Source: ZC4RG25 sp041687075
GTDB lineage: Bacteria > Pseudomonadota > Alphaproteobacteria > Rhizobiales > Hyphomicrobiaceae
Length of the DNA: 34,143 bases
Direction of reading: 5' to 3'
NCBI GenBank assembly: GCA_041687075.1
Contig: JAWLCO010000035.1
Location: 1 to 34,143, forward strand
Numbering within the stretch: the stretch's first letter is position 1; each line of letters opens with the position of its first letter. Of the stretch, positions 1-8,159 are shown piece by piece. A program made the position numbers and the translations under genes. The notes beneath the pieces are model-generated. The model saw only the letters and a program-made list of their open reading frames with translations. It was not told the origin of the DNA and ran no database searches.

Positions 1-30
1 CGCTCCCGTCTTCTCGTCCGATCCCCGCAC
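1..30 (-). CDS. IS5-type transposase, first ten codons only (truncated by window edge)
   Basis: The minus strand from 30 to 1 reads GTG CGG GGA TCG GAC GAG AAG ACG GGA GCG, i.e. M-R-G-S-D-E-K-T-G-A. This resembles the conserved N-terminus of IS5-type DDE transposases, which begin M-R-G-x-D-E-R-T/S-G followed by L-F-S-Y-V-D-L-E (family knowledge). A GTG start just inside an IS end fits. Only ten residues are visible, so the call rests on this short match plus the neighbouring terminal-repeat-like sequence. Confidence 0.4.
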   Translation of the reverse strand, partial: MRGSDEKTGA

Positions 31-109
31 CGCCAAGCCTCCCGCGCCGATCAGGCGAGTGAATCATGGCGAGGTCGGACAGGCGAGCGACTTCTTCAAA
101 CAGCCTGTT
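1..109 (-). mobile_element. 5' end of an IS5-type insertion sequence (partial, runs off window)
   Basis: Positions 89-109 read on the minus strand as AACAGGCTGTTTGAAGAAGTC. This nearly matches the end found at 8142-8161 (AACAGGCTATTGAAGAACTC), which closes another IS remnant carrying the 3' end of an IS5-type transposase. Inward from this end, the minus strand at 30-1 starts a transposase-like reading frame. The pair therefore looks like opposite termini of two copies of one IS family. Most of this copy lies outside the window. The exact terminal base is uncertain by a few nucleotides. Confidence 0.5.
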
Positions 110-320
110 AGGCGGTGGCACGGGCCAGCGTCGGCGCATACGCACAGTCGGCTGCGAACAACGGGAATGACACGGGCGCTTTCGTCGCGGCGGGGTCGCC
201 CTGCGGTGCCCCCATCGCGCCGAACAACAGAAGACGTGATTGGCCGTCCGGTGACCAAGCCGGCGAGCGTTGTGACGCACCTTGGGAGGGCTCGGCGGCG
301 GGTCACTGGCCGCCCCACCG
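110..320. other. no recognisable gene
   Basis: Between the IS end and the terminator of the UDP-glucuronate decarboxylase gene there are short open frames on both strands, but none has recognisable protein features. I see no RNA gene here. It is probably intergenic sequence, possibly disturbed by the IS insertion. Confidence 0.4.
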
Positions 321-351
321 GCAACGAAAAGGGCGCCGCAATGGGCGCCCT
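321..351 (-). terminator. intrinsic terminator downstream of the UDP-glucuronate decarboxylase gene
   Basis: A perfect 8-bp stem (AGGGCGCC at 330-337, GGCGCCCT at 344-351) with a 6-nt loop is followed on the minus strand by TTTTCGTT. It lies about 70 bp past the stop codon at 422 and would end the right-to-left transcript of the cluster. Confidence 0.75.
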
Positions 352-421
352 CCCGATCGGTCCTGTGCTGAAACGACGTTACTGCTTGTGAGCCGTGAAT
401 AGGAAATCCCGGTAGTAAGGC

Positions 422-1390
422 TCAGTCGGCGAGTTGAGGCAGCAGCCGCTCGAAATAGTCGATCGTCCGCTGGAGCCCCGTCTCGAGGTCGACCGTCGGC
501 TCCCAGTCGAGAACCTGCTTGGCAAGGCCAATGTCGGGCTGCCGCTGGCGGGGGTCGTCCTGCGGCAGCGGGCGACGCTCGATGCGCGATCCGGACCTGG
601 TGAGGCTGATCACCAGCTCGGCCAGTTCCAGGATCGTAAACTCGCCGGGGTTGCCAAGGTTGACGGGACCGGTGACCTCCGGGCCCGTCGCCATGAGTCG
701 CAGGAATCCCTCGACGAGGTCGTCGACGAAGCAGAAGGAGCGCGTCTGCGATCCGTCGCCGTAGATCGTGATCGGCTCGCCCCTCAGCGCCTGCACGATG
801 AAGTTCGAGACCACGCGCCCGTCGGCGTGGTGCATGCGCGGCCCGTAGGTGTTGAAGATCCGCGCGACCTTAATCTCGATCCGATGCTGGCGGTGGTAGT
901 CGAAGAACAGCGTCTCCGCGCAGCGCTTGCCCTCGTCGTAGCAGGAGCGGATCCCGACGGGGTTCACGTTGCCCCAGTAGCTCTCGGGCTGCGGGTGGAC
1001 GGACGGGTCGCCGTAGACCTCGCTGGTCGAGGCTTGGAAGATCTTCGCCTTGAGGCGCTTGGCGAGCCCCAGCATGTTGATCGCGCCGTGCACGGACGTC
1101 TTGGTCGTCTGCACCGGGTCGTGCTGGTAGTGCACCGGCGATGCCGGGCAGGCGAGATTGTAAATCTCGTCGACCTCGACGTAGAGCGGGAAGGTCACGT
1201 CGTGGCGCAGGAACTCGAAGCGGGAGTGGTTGTGCAGGTGGTCGATGTTGCGCTTCGTGCCGGTGAAGAGATTGTCGGCGCAAAGCACCTCGTGCCCGTC
1301 CATGAGGAGGCGGTCGATCAGATGCGAGCCGATGAACCCGGCTCCGCCGGTGACGAGGATGCGTTTGCGGCTGTCATAGAGGCGCGCCAA
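422..1390 (-). CDS. uxs: UDP-glucuronate decarboxylase (UDP-xylose synthase)
   Basis: A 322-aa extended short-chain dehydrogenase/reductase. It converts UDP-glucuronate to UDP-xylose with bound NAD+, supplying xylose for the polysaccharide. Visible are the nucleotide-binding GGAGFIG (15-21), D39-N40 at the end of beta-2, STSEVYG (121-127) and the Y151-x3-K155 catalytic pair in RSCYDEGKR, a signature typical of UXS enzymes. Length is normal. There is no ATG near the fold start. The start is TTG at 1390 with an AGGAAAGG ribosome site just upstream. It is the last gene of the minus-strand cluster and is followed by an intrinsic terminator. Its high GC matches the chassis genes rather than the 3-18 kb cassette. 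Other epimerases are less likely because of the RSCYDEGKR motif. Confidence 0.93.
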   Translation of the reverse strand: MARLYDSRKRILVTGGAGFIGSHLIDRLLMDGHEVLCADNLFTGTKRNIDHLHNHSRFEFLRHDVTFPLYVEVDEIYNLACPASPVHYQHDPVQTTKTSVHGAINMLGLAKRLKAKIFQASTSEVYGDPSVHPQPESYWGNVNPVGIRSCYDEGKRCAETLFFDYHRQHRIEIKVARIFNTYGPRMHHADGRVVSNFIVQALRGEPITIYGDGSQTRSFCFVDDLVEGFLRLMATGPEVTGPVNLGNPGEFTILELAELVISLTRSGSRIERRPLPQDDPRQRQPDIGLAKQVLDWEPTVDLETGLQRTIDYFERLLPQLAD

Positions 1391-1417
1391 GGGAGGGACC
1401 TTTCCTGGAGGTGGGAT

Positions 1418-1772
1418 TCAGCCAGCTTCCCGGATCAGGAGCCGGATCGTCTGGAAGTACCAGAGCTTAAAGAAGGCGTAGTGGAAGCCCGCGGCGCCAT
1501 CGAGAAAGCCGCGTTTGGCCACATAGGTGAAAAGGAAGTAGAACCACCGGTACCACCACTTGGCGAGGTGGCGATACTTGAACCGCTGCCGATCCGTGAA
1601 ATGGCCAAGCCTCGGGCGTCTGGCGAAGGGCTGCGTGACGGCGAGCTTCCCATTATGCGTATTCGCGGTGCTTGCCCAGGAAGTGCACAAGCCCCTTGAA
1701 GTCATGATGCTCGATCGGAACGGGAATCTCGGCAAGCGCGCGATCTCGGACGCGACTCTCTACACGTGGTGA
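1418..1772 (-). pseudogene. decayed 3' fragment of a family 2 glycosyltransferase (KdtX/WaaE-like)
   Basis: Two minus-strand frames together give the C-terminal part of a GT2. The upstream frame (about 1768-1661) contains IPVPIEHHDFKGLVHFLGKH and ends at a stop. The second frame then continues with RFKYRHLAKWWYRWFYFLF and AGFHYAFFKLWYFQTIRLL to the stop at 1418. The aromatic-rich tail is characteristic of these transferases (family knowledge). The N-terminal catalytic domain is missing: upstream lie about 70 bp of unrelated sequence and then an IS630 element. The gene is both frameshifted and 5'-truncated, so it should be inactive. It suggests that an earlier version of the cluster added one more sugar. 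Confidence 0.75.
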
Positions 1773-1854
1773 TCGAAGTCCCGCCGCGCCGTCGCTCAAG
1801 CTGCTTGCGGGCTCCGCGCCGGAGCTGGCCGCAACCCACTAGAGCGGAATCCGA

Positions 1855-2462
1855 TCAGGTTGCATCGTATCCCGCGGCGGAGAAGTAGTTGGCGCATTCG
1901 GCTGGAGGGAAGAGGTCGATGATCCGGCCGATCGCATCCCACAGACCGCTGACGGTGCGCTCCGAGGCTTTTCTCAGCAGCGCCTTGAGCTTGGCGAAGG
2001 CGTTCTCGATGGGGTTGAAGTCGGGGCTGTAGGGAGGCAGGTAGCGCAGCTCGGCCCCAACCGCCTCGATCATCTCTCGCACGCGTGGGCCCTTGTGGCT
2101 CGAGAGGTTGTCGAGGACGACGATGTCGCCGGGCCGCAGGTCCCGGATCAGCACCTTGGCGACATAGGTCTCGAAGGCATCCCGGTTGATGGGCCCGTCG
2201 AGCACCCATGGTGCGATGAAGCCCCGGAGCGTGAGCGCGCCGACGAAGGTCGTCGTCTTCCAGTGCCCATGGGGTACGCCCACGCGGAGCCGCTCGCCGC
2301 GCCGGCAGCGCCCGTGGCGCCGGGCCATGTTGGTCGAGGCCCATGTTTCGTCGATGAAGACGAGCCGCTCCGGATCGAGGTCGAGTTGGTCGTCGAACCA
2401 GGCCTGCCGGCGCTTCAGGACGTCCGGACGGGACTGCTCGGTCGCGTGCGCGGTCTTTTTTT
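1855..2462 (-). CDS. IS630 transposase OrfB (DDE catalytic half, expressed by -1 frameshift)
   Basis: This frame continues OrfA in the -1 phase from the A7 run. It shows the three catalytic acidic positions of the IS630/mariner DDE fold: VFIDETWAST (first D), IVVLDNLSSHKG (second D) and SPDFNPIENAFAKLK (E). It ends at GYDAT, 13 bp inside the left end of the element. No convincing independent start is visible at the junction, so I annotate it as the second half of a fused OrfAB. The open frame physically extends upstream to 2685, where it overlaps OrfA and is not protein-like. Confidence 0.82.
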
Positions 2463-2801
2463 GCGCGTGAACCCGTGGCGGACAAAGAAGCGCTGGATCG
2501 TCCCGAAGCCGAAGACGATCCCCTGCTTCGCCAGGTTGGCCCGAACCTCCTCGATGGTGGCGTCCCCGCTCTCTCCGAGCGCCGCCATGACCGCCTCGTG
2601 GTGGGCCTCGATCCGTTTGGAGCGGCGATCGCCCCCCAGCGCTTTCGCCCGCGGATCGCCCGCTTCGCGCTCTCGCTTGCGCCACCGGCTCACGCTGGCG
2701 GCGCTGACCCCGAACCGCTCGGCAGCCTCCCGATGCGTCGCGCCGGCCGCCACAGCCCGAAGAACACGAACACGAAGATCAACCGACAGTGCTCTCGACA
2801 T
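2415..2801 (-). CDS. IS630 transposase OrfA (helix-turn-helix N-terminal half)
   Basis: A 128-aa frame with the DNA-binding part of the transposase: a winged-helix/HTH segment containing EAAERFGVSAASVSRWRKRE near residues 26-45, then a second HTH-like region ending at RHGFTRKKR. The frame passes over a run of seven A (minus strand, 2462-2456) and terminates shortly after. The catalytic half lies in the -1 frame. In such elements OrfAB is made by slippage at the A run (family knowledge). Whether slippage is ribosomal or transcriptional cannot be told from sequence. Confidence 0.85.
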   Translation of the reverse strand: MSRALSVDLRVRVLRAVAAGATHREAAERFGVSAASVSRWRKREREAGDPRAKALGGDRRSKRIEAHHEAVMAALGESGDATIEEVRANLAKQGIVFGFGTIQRFFVRHGFTRKKRPRTRPSSPVRTS

Positions 2802-3040
2802 CGCCTGCCGGCCTCCGCCCCCGGCAGGCAGCTTGAATCAGCTTCGCGCTGATTTGGGAATCCCTCTCGATTCCATCAGGTCGGGTTCCGCTCTAGCCGG
2901 AGGATTCCAGTTCAGCGCCGCCCTGATCTACGGGAAAGTCCGAATTTGCTAACGTCCTTCTCAAAGCCGGCCGCCCTTGGCGCCACGCAGCCGCTTGACC
3001 ACAAAGATAGGTGTGGCTGCGGCGGCCACCCAGGGCAAGC

Positions 3041-3604
3041 TCAGGCCTGCCCGGGTGGTTTGATCGTTCGTCTCTTCACGAATGTCGCCGGTACTCCGGC
3101 GAAAATGCCCCAAGATTCAAGGTCCTTTGTGGCGGTACCTCCGAGGCAAAGAACTGCGCCTTCGCCGACGACGACGCCTGGACCGACTGTGGCCCGAGCA
3201 GCGATCCATGCCCCGTCTTCAATCGCTATTGGTTCGGCGATCAGGCCGAAGCGGCCGGAGCTCCAGTCATGGCTGCCGGTACAAAGGTATGCGCCCTGCG
3301 AAATGCAGACGTTGGAGCCAATTCTCGTCGCGGCCAGATTGTCGATCCACACGTCCTCCCCGATCCAGCTATGGTCGCCAATCGTAAGGCGCCACGGGAA
3401 TTTGACCCGGACGCTAGGCTTGATCACAACGCCTCTGCCGATGCGGGCGCCGAACATTCGAAGAAGTAACTTACGGTGCGCGGACCCTGGAAAGCCAGAC
3501 GAAACAAACAGCCATTGCACGCAAATCCATAACGCTTCGACGAATACCGACGCGCCGCGCGAGTAGTGCGGGGTAGAATAGTCCTTCAACTGTGTCATTG
3601 GCAT
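3041..3604 (-). CDS. wcaF: WcaF-like colanic-acid-type O-acetyltransferase
   Basis: A 187-aa left-handed beta-helix (hexapeptide-repeat) acyltransferase expected to move acetyl from acetyl-CoA to a sugar of the repeat unit. The N-terminal LKDYSTPHYSRG and W-rich helix (20-40) match the WcaF/NodL-like group. Hexapeptide turns run through about 52-160 (IGRGVV, IGDHSW, IGEDVW, IGSNVC). The likely catalytic His is H112 in the GSHDWSS loop. The C-terminal GIFAGVPATFVKRR is the usual closing coil. Two ATG codons, at 3604 and 3598, could serve as start. It is the most distal intact gene of the variable cassette before the IS630 insertion. Confidence 0.85.
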   Translation of the reverse strand: MPMTQLKDYSTPHYSRGASVFVEALWICVQWLFVSSGFPGSAHRKLLLRMFGARIGRGVVIKPSVRVKFPWRLTIGDHSWIGEDVWIDNLAATRIGSNVCISQGAYLCTGSHDWSSGRFGLIAEPIAIEDGAWIAARATVGPGVVVGEGAVLCLGGTATKDLESWGIFAGVPATFVKRRTIKPPGQA

Positions 3605-3673
3605 CGTGGATGGAACTGTGTGATCCTCGGCGGAACCGTTGGAGTCGTCAAAACTGCTACACCGAGCTGCCTC

Positions 3674-4765
3674 TTAAGCTGAAAGGACTGTCGTGTAAGC
3701 AGCGACGAAACCGGGTGCAATATGGCCCCAGCTATAGCGTTCAGCTACAAGATCGCGGCCGCGTCGGCCCATCTCGAGCAGCACTTCTGGTGCTGTGGTC
3801 GTGGCTTCGGCAAGCCCGCTTAGGATGCCATCAATCGTAGGCGCCACCCACCAGCCGCAGCGAGCGGAAATGAGTTCACTCCACGGTGCGCCTCGAGTTG
3901 TCAACACCGGAACTCCATAGGAAAGTGCCTCCGTAACCACCATGCCGAAATTTTCTGAGTGTGTCGGTAACACGAACAAATCTGCGGCACGGTAAGCACT
4001 CTCCTTCGCTTTTCCCTCCAGAGGCCCGGCGAAGGAAACAACGCTTGAAAGGCTATTCTTTTGGATCAGCGCTTCGACCTCGGCGCGGTGGCCGGCTTCG
4101 TCTGGGCCGGCGATATCGAGCTGCCATCCATCTGGGCGTAGTCGAGCCCATGACTCTATTAGCATGGGAAGGCCCTTTTTTCTATGTAGTCGGCTCAAGA
4201 ACAATGCCCTGCGGACCTCCCCCTGCGAGGCCGGCCGAGGCGCCAATAGGCTTACCTCTGGGAGGGCCACTCCGTTAGCGATCGTGACAATCGGTGTGTT
4301 CAACCCACGGGCACGAATCGCTTCGCTCTCGCTTTCAGCAGTGGCGTGCAACATCGAGGCCTGCTCGAGATCCCGCCGCTGATAGATCTGCCAAGCCGCC
4401 AACTTTCTAATCCACTTGTGACCGACCGCCCAAGGCTCTAGCATACCTCTTATGCTAACCACGCGAGGTAAACCTCGACGGGCGGCGAATACAGCGATTT
4501 TGTGATTATGGGGCAGCCACAGTCCGTTGTCATGAACAACATCTGGGTCTCCGAAAGTTCGCACTGCATCCTCAAGCGATCCTCCAAGCAGGACAAGGTC
4601 TTCTGTGGCCTGGGGAATGACCGTCGATTTCTTCGCGCTTCCGTCCGGCGCCCAGAGCCCGACCCGCGCGCCCGCCCCGACGAGTGCCGCTCCCAGATTC
4701 GAGACCGAGACTGCAGGTCCGCCATAGTCGCGGTCAAAACTTGCGCTGACGAGAAGAATTTTCAT
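3674..4765 (-). CDS. glycosyltransferase family 4 (GT-B fold)
   Basis: A 363-aa retaining GT-B glycosyltransferase that would add one sugar from a nucleotide donor to the lipid-linked repeat unit at the cytoplasmic face. The N-terminal MKILLVSASFDRDYGGPAVS is the usual first strand plus glycine-rich loop. SRLHRKKG (191-198) opens the donor domain. The E-x7-E pair is E271/E279 in HSENFGMVVTEAL, followed by GAPWSELISARCGWWV, typical of WcaI/EpsD-like GT4 enzymes. The frame is open to 5143, but the extra 126 codons are low-complexity and overlap the neighbouring gene, so I take the ATG at 4765. Donor and acceptor cannot be predicted. Confidence 0.88.
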   Translation of the reverse strand: MKILLVSASFDRDYGGPAVSVSNLGAALVGAGARVGLWAPDGSAKKSTVIPQATEDLVLLGGSLEDAVRTFGDPDVVHDNGLWLPHNHKIAVFAARRGLPRVVSIRGMLEPWAVGHKWIRKLAAWQIYQRRDLEQASMLHATAESESEAIRARGLNTPIVTIANGVALPEVSLLAPRPASQGEVRRALFLSRLHRKKGLPMLIESWARLRPDGWQLDIAGPDEAGHRAEVEALIQKNSLSSVVSFAGPLEGKAKESAYRAADLFVLPTHSENFGMVVTEALSYGVPVLTTRGAPWSELISARCGWWVAPTIDGILSGLAEATTTAPEVLLEMGRRGRDLVAERYSWGHIAPGFVAAYTTVLSA

Positions 4766-5060
4766 TTTCTGCTTTTCATGGAGTCCGTATGAGGCGTGCG
4801 TGAGCTTTGTTGAATATTCTTCCGCGCTCCAGTTGCGACGGCTCCTACGATCCTGCCTTACTTCGGGCTCGATGCGTTCGCTACCTGTGCCAAACGTCAC
4901 GCTGCTAGGGCCGGTGGTGCGGTATAGGACACTGCAGAGGCTGTAAGTCCATAGCTTGTCTTGCCCTCGAGGTGATAAATAACGCGCTGGAGCGCCGCCG
5001 GTGGGGCCGATCAAGGGCGTCGTCTGAGAACAGCGCTCGCGGTCGAGGAGCCATGCGTCA
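4766..5060. other. 295-bp gap between the flippase and GT4 genes
   Basis: No coding sequence is supportable here. The minus strand is an open continuation of the downstream GT4 frame without protein-like character. I see no terminator or convincing promoter. It may be an untranslated spacer or degraded sequence. Confidence 0.35.
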
Positions 5061-6578
5061 TCACGTAGCTGCCAAACGCAGCCTGCCAAGGACGGCAAGT
5101 CGCATCGTCCGCGGGACGGCGAACAACAGTACGGGCGCAGCAATAGTAATCGCCCAAAGCGAACCCGAAGCGGCTAGGTGCCAGCCTTCACTCCCAAAGA
5201 CATACAGGCAAGCCACACCGCCGAGATAGCCTACCGCGGTAGCTACTGCACCGAGTGCCATCATCCGCGCGCGCCAACTTGCCGCCGCCGGCATTAACCC
5301 ACGCCCCAGGACGGGGAGCAGCAGGCTGAGCGCGGCCAGTTCGGCAAGTGCAAGTCCCATTGCAAACCCTGGAGCGCCGTATACTTGATAGCCGATTAAT
5401 CCCGCAGCCATCGAAGCGCCGAGCAGGAATGCCCAGAGCAGCGCAAACCGGCGTTTCTCGTCGACATAAATCAGGCTGTTTTGCAGGACACTAAAGCCCC
5501 CGGCCAGTGCAAGCGGTAGGCAAAGCGCGGCAAACGTAGCCGCGTTGTGGAGGTTGGCATTACCCGTCCAAAGATGAATGATCGGGACAGAGAAAGCGAG
5601 GAGCCCGCCAGTTCCCACCGCGACCGCAGTCTGCAGAAAGCGTGCACCGTTCCGGATGGCGGGCCAAGCCTTGGTCCAGCCTGACACATGAATGCAGGTG
5701 GCGATTTCAACGGAGAGGCCGATGGCTGCGAATTGCCCGAAAGTGCGGGCTAGATTGACGAGAGTCCGCGCAGTGACGAAGCTTACGACTGCTGCCGACG
5801 GGGCACCGAGTTGCACCAGCAGAACAACTGGTGCGTGTACCATAAGGACGCTGGAAACCTGGATCAAGGACAGCCATCGCAGTGAGCCAAGAATATCCGC
5901 GAAATCGGCGCGGCGTGGCGGGGCGAATACCGGCTTCAGATCAGGGTAGGCGCTGCGCAGGAAAATGAGAATCACGCCCCACCGGAGGATGGCCTGCATG
6001 AACAAATAGGTTAGCGCCAGTTCCACCGGCCCCCCGCCAAACAGGAGGGTAGCGACGGCAGCCAATGCCGTAGCCAAATTTACAACAACGTCAGTCACCT
6101 GCCCGAGCGCGAAATCACCGCGGCCGCGGAATACTTGAGAGACACTGCCGGAGGAAATCTGAAATATCTGTGCAAGGACCAGCAGCCCGAAGACGACCGT
6201 GGCCTCGCGGGCATTAAACGCTTCCACTTTGAGCAGGTCCACCAGGTGCTCTCCGGCGATGGCGACGGCGAGCCATGACGCAACGGCAAGCAGGATGCAA
6301 AGGCTTGCATAGATGGTCAAGCTGACTCCGAGCAGCCGCCTGAACTCTTCCGATTCACCAGCTGAGTGCAGCTTCTGCCACCGATTCCCGAAATGAACGT
6401 TGAGACTCAACTCTGCGATGGAGACCATGGACGTGACGGCCAGGATCGCCGACCAGGACGCAAACGCATCGGTACCCCAGAGCCGCACCAGCAGTGCGAC
6501 AACCACGACGCGCTCCGCGAAATTTGCGAGTAGCCCGAAGGTCTGGGCCAGTGTGTTGCGAACGGCCTTGCGGCGCAT
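5061..6578 (-). CDS. wzx: Wzx-like polysaccharide flippase (MOP/MATE superfamily)
   Basis: A 505-aa polytopic inner-membrane protein with roughly 12-14 hydrophobic segments and a basic N-terminus (MRRKAVRNTLAQTFGLLANF), as in O-antigen and EPS translocases. It would flip undecaprenyl-PP-linked repeat units to the periplasm. The ATG at 6578 shares its first base with the stop of the upstream polymerase (TGATG), which implies translational coupling and fixes the start; the frame is open 30 codons further upstream. Wzx sequences diverge strongly, so the assignment rests on topology and position next to a Wzy-like protein. Confidence 0.82.
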   Translation of the reverse strand: MRRKAVRNTLAQTFGLLANFAERVVVVALLVRLWGTDAFASWSAILAVTSMVSIAELSLNVHFGNRWQKLHSAGESEEFRRLLGVSLTIYASLCILLAVASWLAVAIAGEHLVDLLKVEAFNAREATVVFGLLVLAQIFQISSGSVSQVFRGRGDFALGQVTDVVVNLATALAAVATLLFGGGPVELALTYLFMQAILRWGVILIFLRSAYPDLKPVFAPPRRADFADILGSLRWLSLIQVSSVLMVHAPVVLLVQLGAPSAAVVSFVTARTLVNLARTFGQFAAIGLSVEIATCIHVSGWTKAWPAIRNGARFLQTAVAVGTGGLLAFSVPIIHLWTGNANLHNAATFAALCLPLALAGGFSVLQNSLIYVDEKRRFALLWAFLLGASMAAGLIGYQVYGAPGFAMGLALAELAALSLLLPVLGRGLMPAAASWRARMMALGAVATAVGYLGGVACLYVFGSEGWHLAASGSLWAITIAAPVLLFAVPRTMRLAVLGRLRLAAT

Positions 6579-8122
6579 CAGGGCTTCACCGGAAAGCGGT
6601 GACGACTTACTGCACCAGAGGGGGCGACAGTCCCCCTTGCCCTGCGCAGCAGGACCTTGGTAGTCCACGCAACTGCGATAAACCCAAAGATCAGTACGCC
6701 TGCTCCGAAGACATCGAGAATGAACAGACCGTCTGGCCGTGTGCCCATGCGGACTGACAGCATGACCGCCGGCATGTATATCCAGTCTTCGCGTGCGAGA
6801 ACCCCAAGCGCGAAGCGGGAGAGCCCGCTAAGCAACAGTGAGTACGGCACCACGAGAACAAAGCCGCCAACCCAGCCGAAGTTCCAGTAGGCTTCGGCAA
6901 AAAGGCCCGCTGATACGGACACGCCGTGCTGACCGGTCATCAGTGTGTAAAGTTCAGTGCCCACGGTCGCCATCTGCGGTTTCTCTGGCCAGATCGCCCG
7001 CGGGACCAGGACATAGAAGAGGTTGGTCAGGGTGTCTCCCGGCTGACCTATGTCGTACTTCTCTATGACCGAAATTCCCCAGTTTATATAGCTGATCCGC
7101 ACCCAATTGTATTGCAGCGCGTCCTCATCAGATGGCTGCCGGTTGGTTTCGAAGTACGAGCTGACATATTCGACGCGTTCACCGAGGGACGCGCCAATCT
7201 GTGCCCCGTAGTCGAGTTCCTGTTCCATACGTCCATGGTTCACAATCGGGGCCACGACGTTGAATATCAGCGCGACTGCACAGATCGGTGCAAGCGTGCC
7301 AAATAGGGAATGCGCCCGCATTGCAACCGCCAAGGCAAAGAACATGGCCGGCAGCAGGACCCCCTGTTTGGTGAGCAAAATGAGGCCTATCCCAGATTCC
7401 AATAAGGTGAGAAGCAGCGGAAACCATACCAAGGTCGGCCGGTAGCGCAGGCACCAGAAGGTGAGAAGAAAAATTCCGACGTAGACGAGGTTGATGAGCT
7501 GAGTAAACAGGGCGGGGACGCTGGTCGAGAACAGGCCGAGTTGGCTCGGCAGGAAAATCGCCCATTCGGCCGCTAAACCGCCGGCCAGCGCCGCCAGGGC
7601 GAAGAAAAGCGTCGTGCCCCGCTGGAGCGGCCATTCCTGCTCGCTGCTACGTCCAAGGACGGACGGGCCGACCAAGCGCTGGTGGACAGCGATGGTCGTC
7701 AGCATGATAAATGTGAAGACGGTGACGATGAGGTTGAATTTAAGCATTTCCGCATCGCCGAATATGCCCAACTGGAAGAGATACTCACGGGTGTATTTAT
7801 TGGTGACCAGCGGCGAGATTGATCCGAAACCAAAATAGATGGCGGTCGATCCATAGAACGCAAAAATCGGCGTCAGGAGTGCAGAGCGGGACCGCCGTAC
7901 GAGGGCGATCGCCTCATAACCCATCAGTCCGACGTAGACGAGTGGGCCCACCAAATTGATATTAAAGTCGGCATCGAGGCTGGTTCGCGGACCGATCAGT
8001 AAGTAGGCGAGGCTGAGCAGCGCTAGGCCGATCAGCCCGACCGGCGACGGCGCGAGAATGGACCAGCGTGCGGATGTCGCTCGTATGCGACTGCGAGCTC
8101 GCGACCGACTCAAGTGGGGCAC
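6578..8122 (-). CDS. wzy: Wzy-like EPS/O-antigen polymerase
   Basis: About 514 aa with some 11-12 membrane segments and one large periplasmic loop in the second half (containing LDYGAQIGASLGERVEY, then LFYVLVPRAIWPEKP). The VPRxxWPxKP segment after a long loop is typical of O-antigen/EPS polymerases. It would join repeat units en bloc at the periplasmic face. The start is uncertain: GTG at 8122 is the last plausible one before the IS scar that begins near 8144. An in-frame TTG at 8113 is an alternative. The open frame continues to 8362 only through IS sequence. The native 5' end may have been altered by the insertion. Its stop overlaps the wzx start by one base. Confidence 0.78.
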   Translation of the reverse strand: MPHLSRSRARSRIRATSARWSILAPSPVGLIGLALLSLAYLLIGPRTSLDADFNINLVGPLVYVGLMGYEAIALVRRSRSALLTPIFAFYGSTAIYFGFGSISPLVTNKYTREYLFQLGIFGDAEMLKFNLIVTVFTFIMLTTIAVHQRLVGPSVLGRSSEQEWPLQRGTTLFFALAALAGGLAAEWAIFLPSQLGLFSTSVPALFTQLINLVYVGIFLLTFWCLRYRPTLVWFPLLLTLLESGIGLILLTKQGVLLPAMFFALAVAMRAHSLFGTLAPICAVALIFNVVAPIVNHGRMEQELDYGAQIGASLGERVEYVSSYFETNRQPSDEDALQYNWVRISYINWGISVIEKYDIGQPGDTLTNLFYVLVPRAIWPEKPQMATVGTELYTLMTGQHGVSVSAGLFAEAYWNFGWVGGFVLVVPYSLLLSGLSRFALGVLAREDWIYMPAVMLSVRMGTRPDGLFILDVFGAGVLIFGFIAVAWTTKVLLRRARGTVAPSGAVSRHRFPVKP

Positions 8123-8159
8123 TCTCTCATTGCGCTCATTAAACAGGCTATTGAAGAAC

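Larger units (their letters stand above)
1842..2893 (-). mobile_element. complete IS630-family insertion sequence
   Basis: The 1052-bp element is bounded by imperfect inverted repeats, GAGCGGAATCCGATCAGG at the left and the complement of CCTGATGG...(GGG)TTCCGCTC at the right (both ends begin GAGCGGAA). It is flanked by TA on each side (1840-1841 and 2894-2895), the target duplication typical of IS630/Tc1 elements. It encodes a two-frame DDE transposase. It separates the GT2 remnant from the WcaF-like gene. Ends and both reading frames look intact. Confidence 0.88.

Noticed and set aside
434..1699. Long plus-strand open frame antisense to uxs
   Set aside because: Composition is the typical mirror of a GC-rich coding strand (Arg/Val/Glu-rich, no motif), while the minus strand encodes a clear SDR enzyme.
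5236..5243. Second ops-like core GCGGTAGC
   Set aside because: It lies inside wzx on the strand opposite to transcription and is part of a longer palindrome; it serves as an example of chance occurrence.
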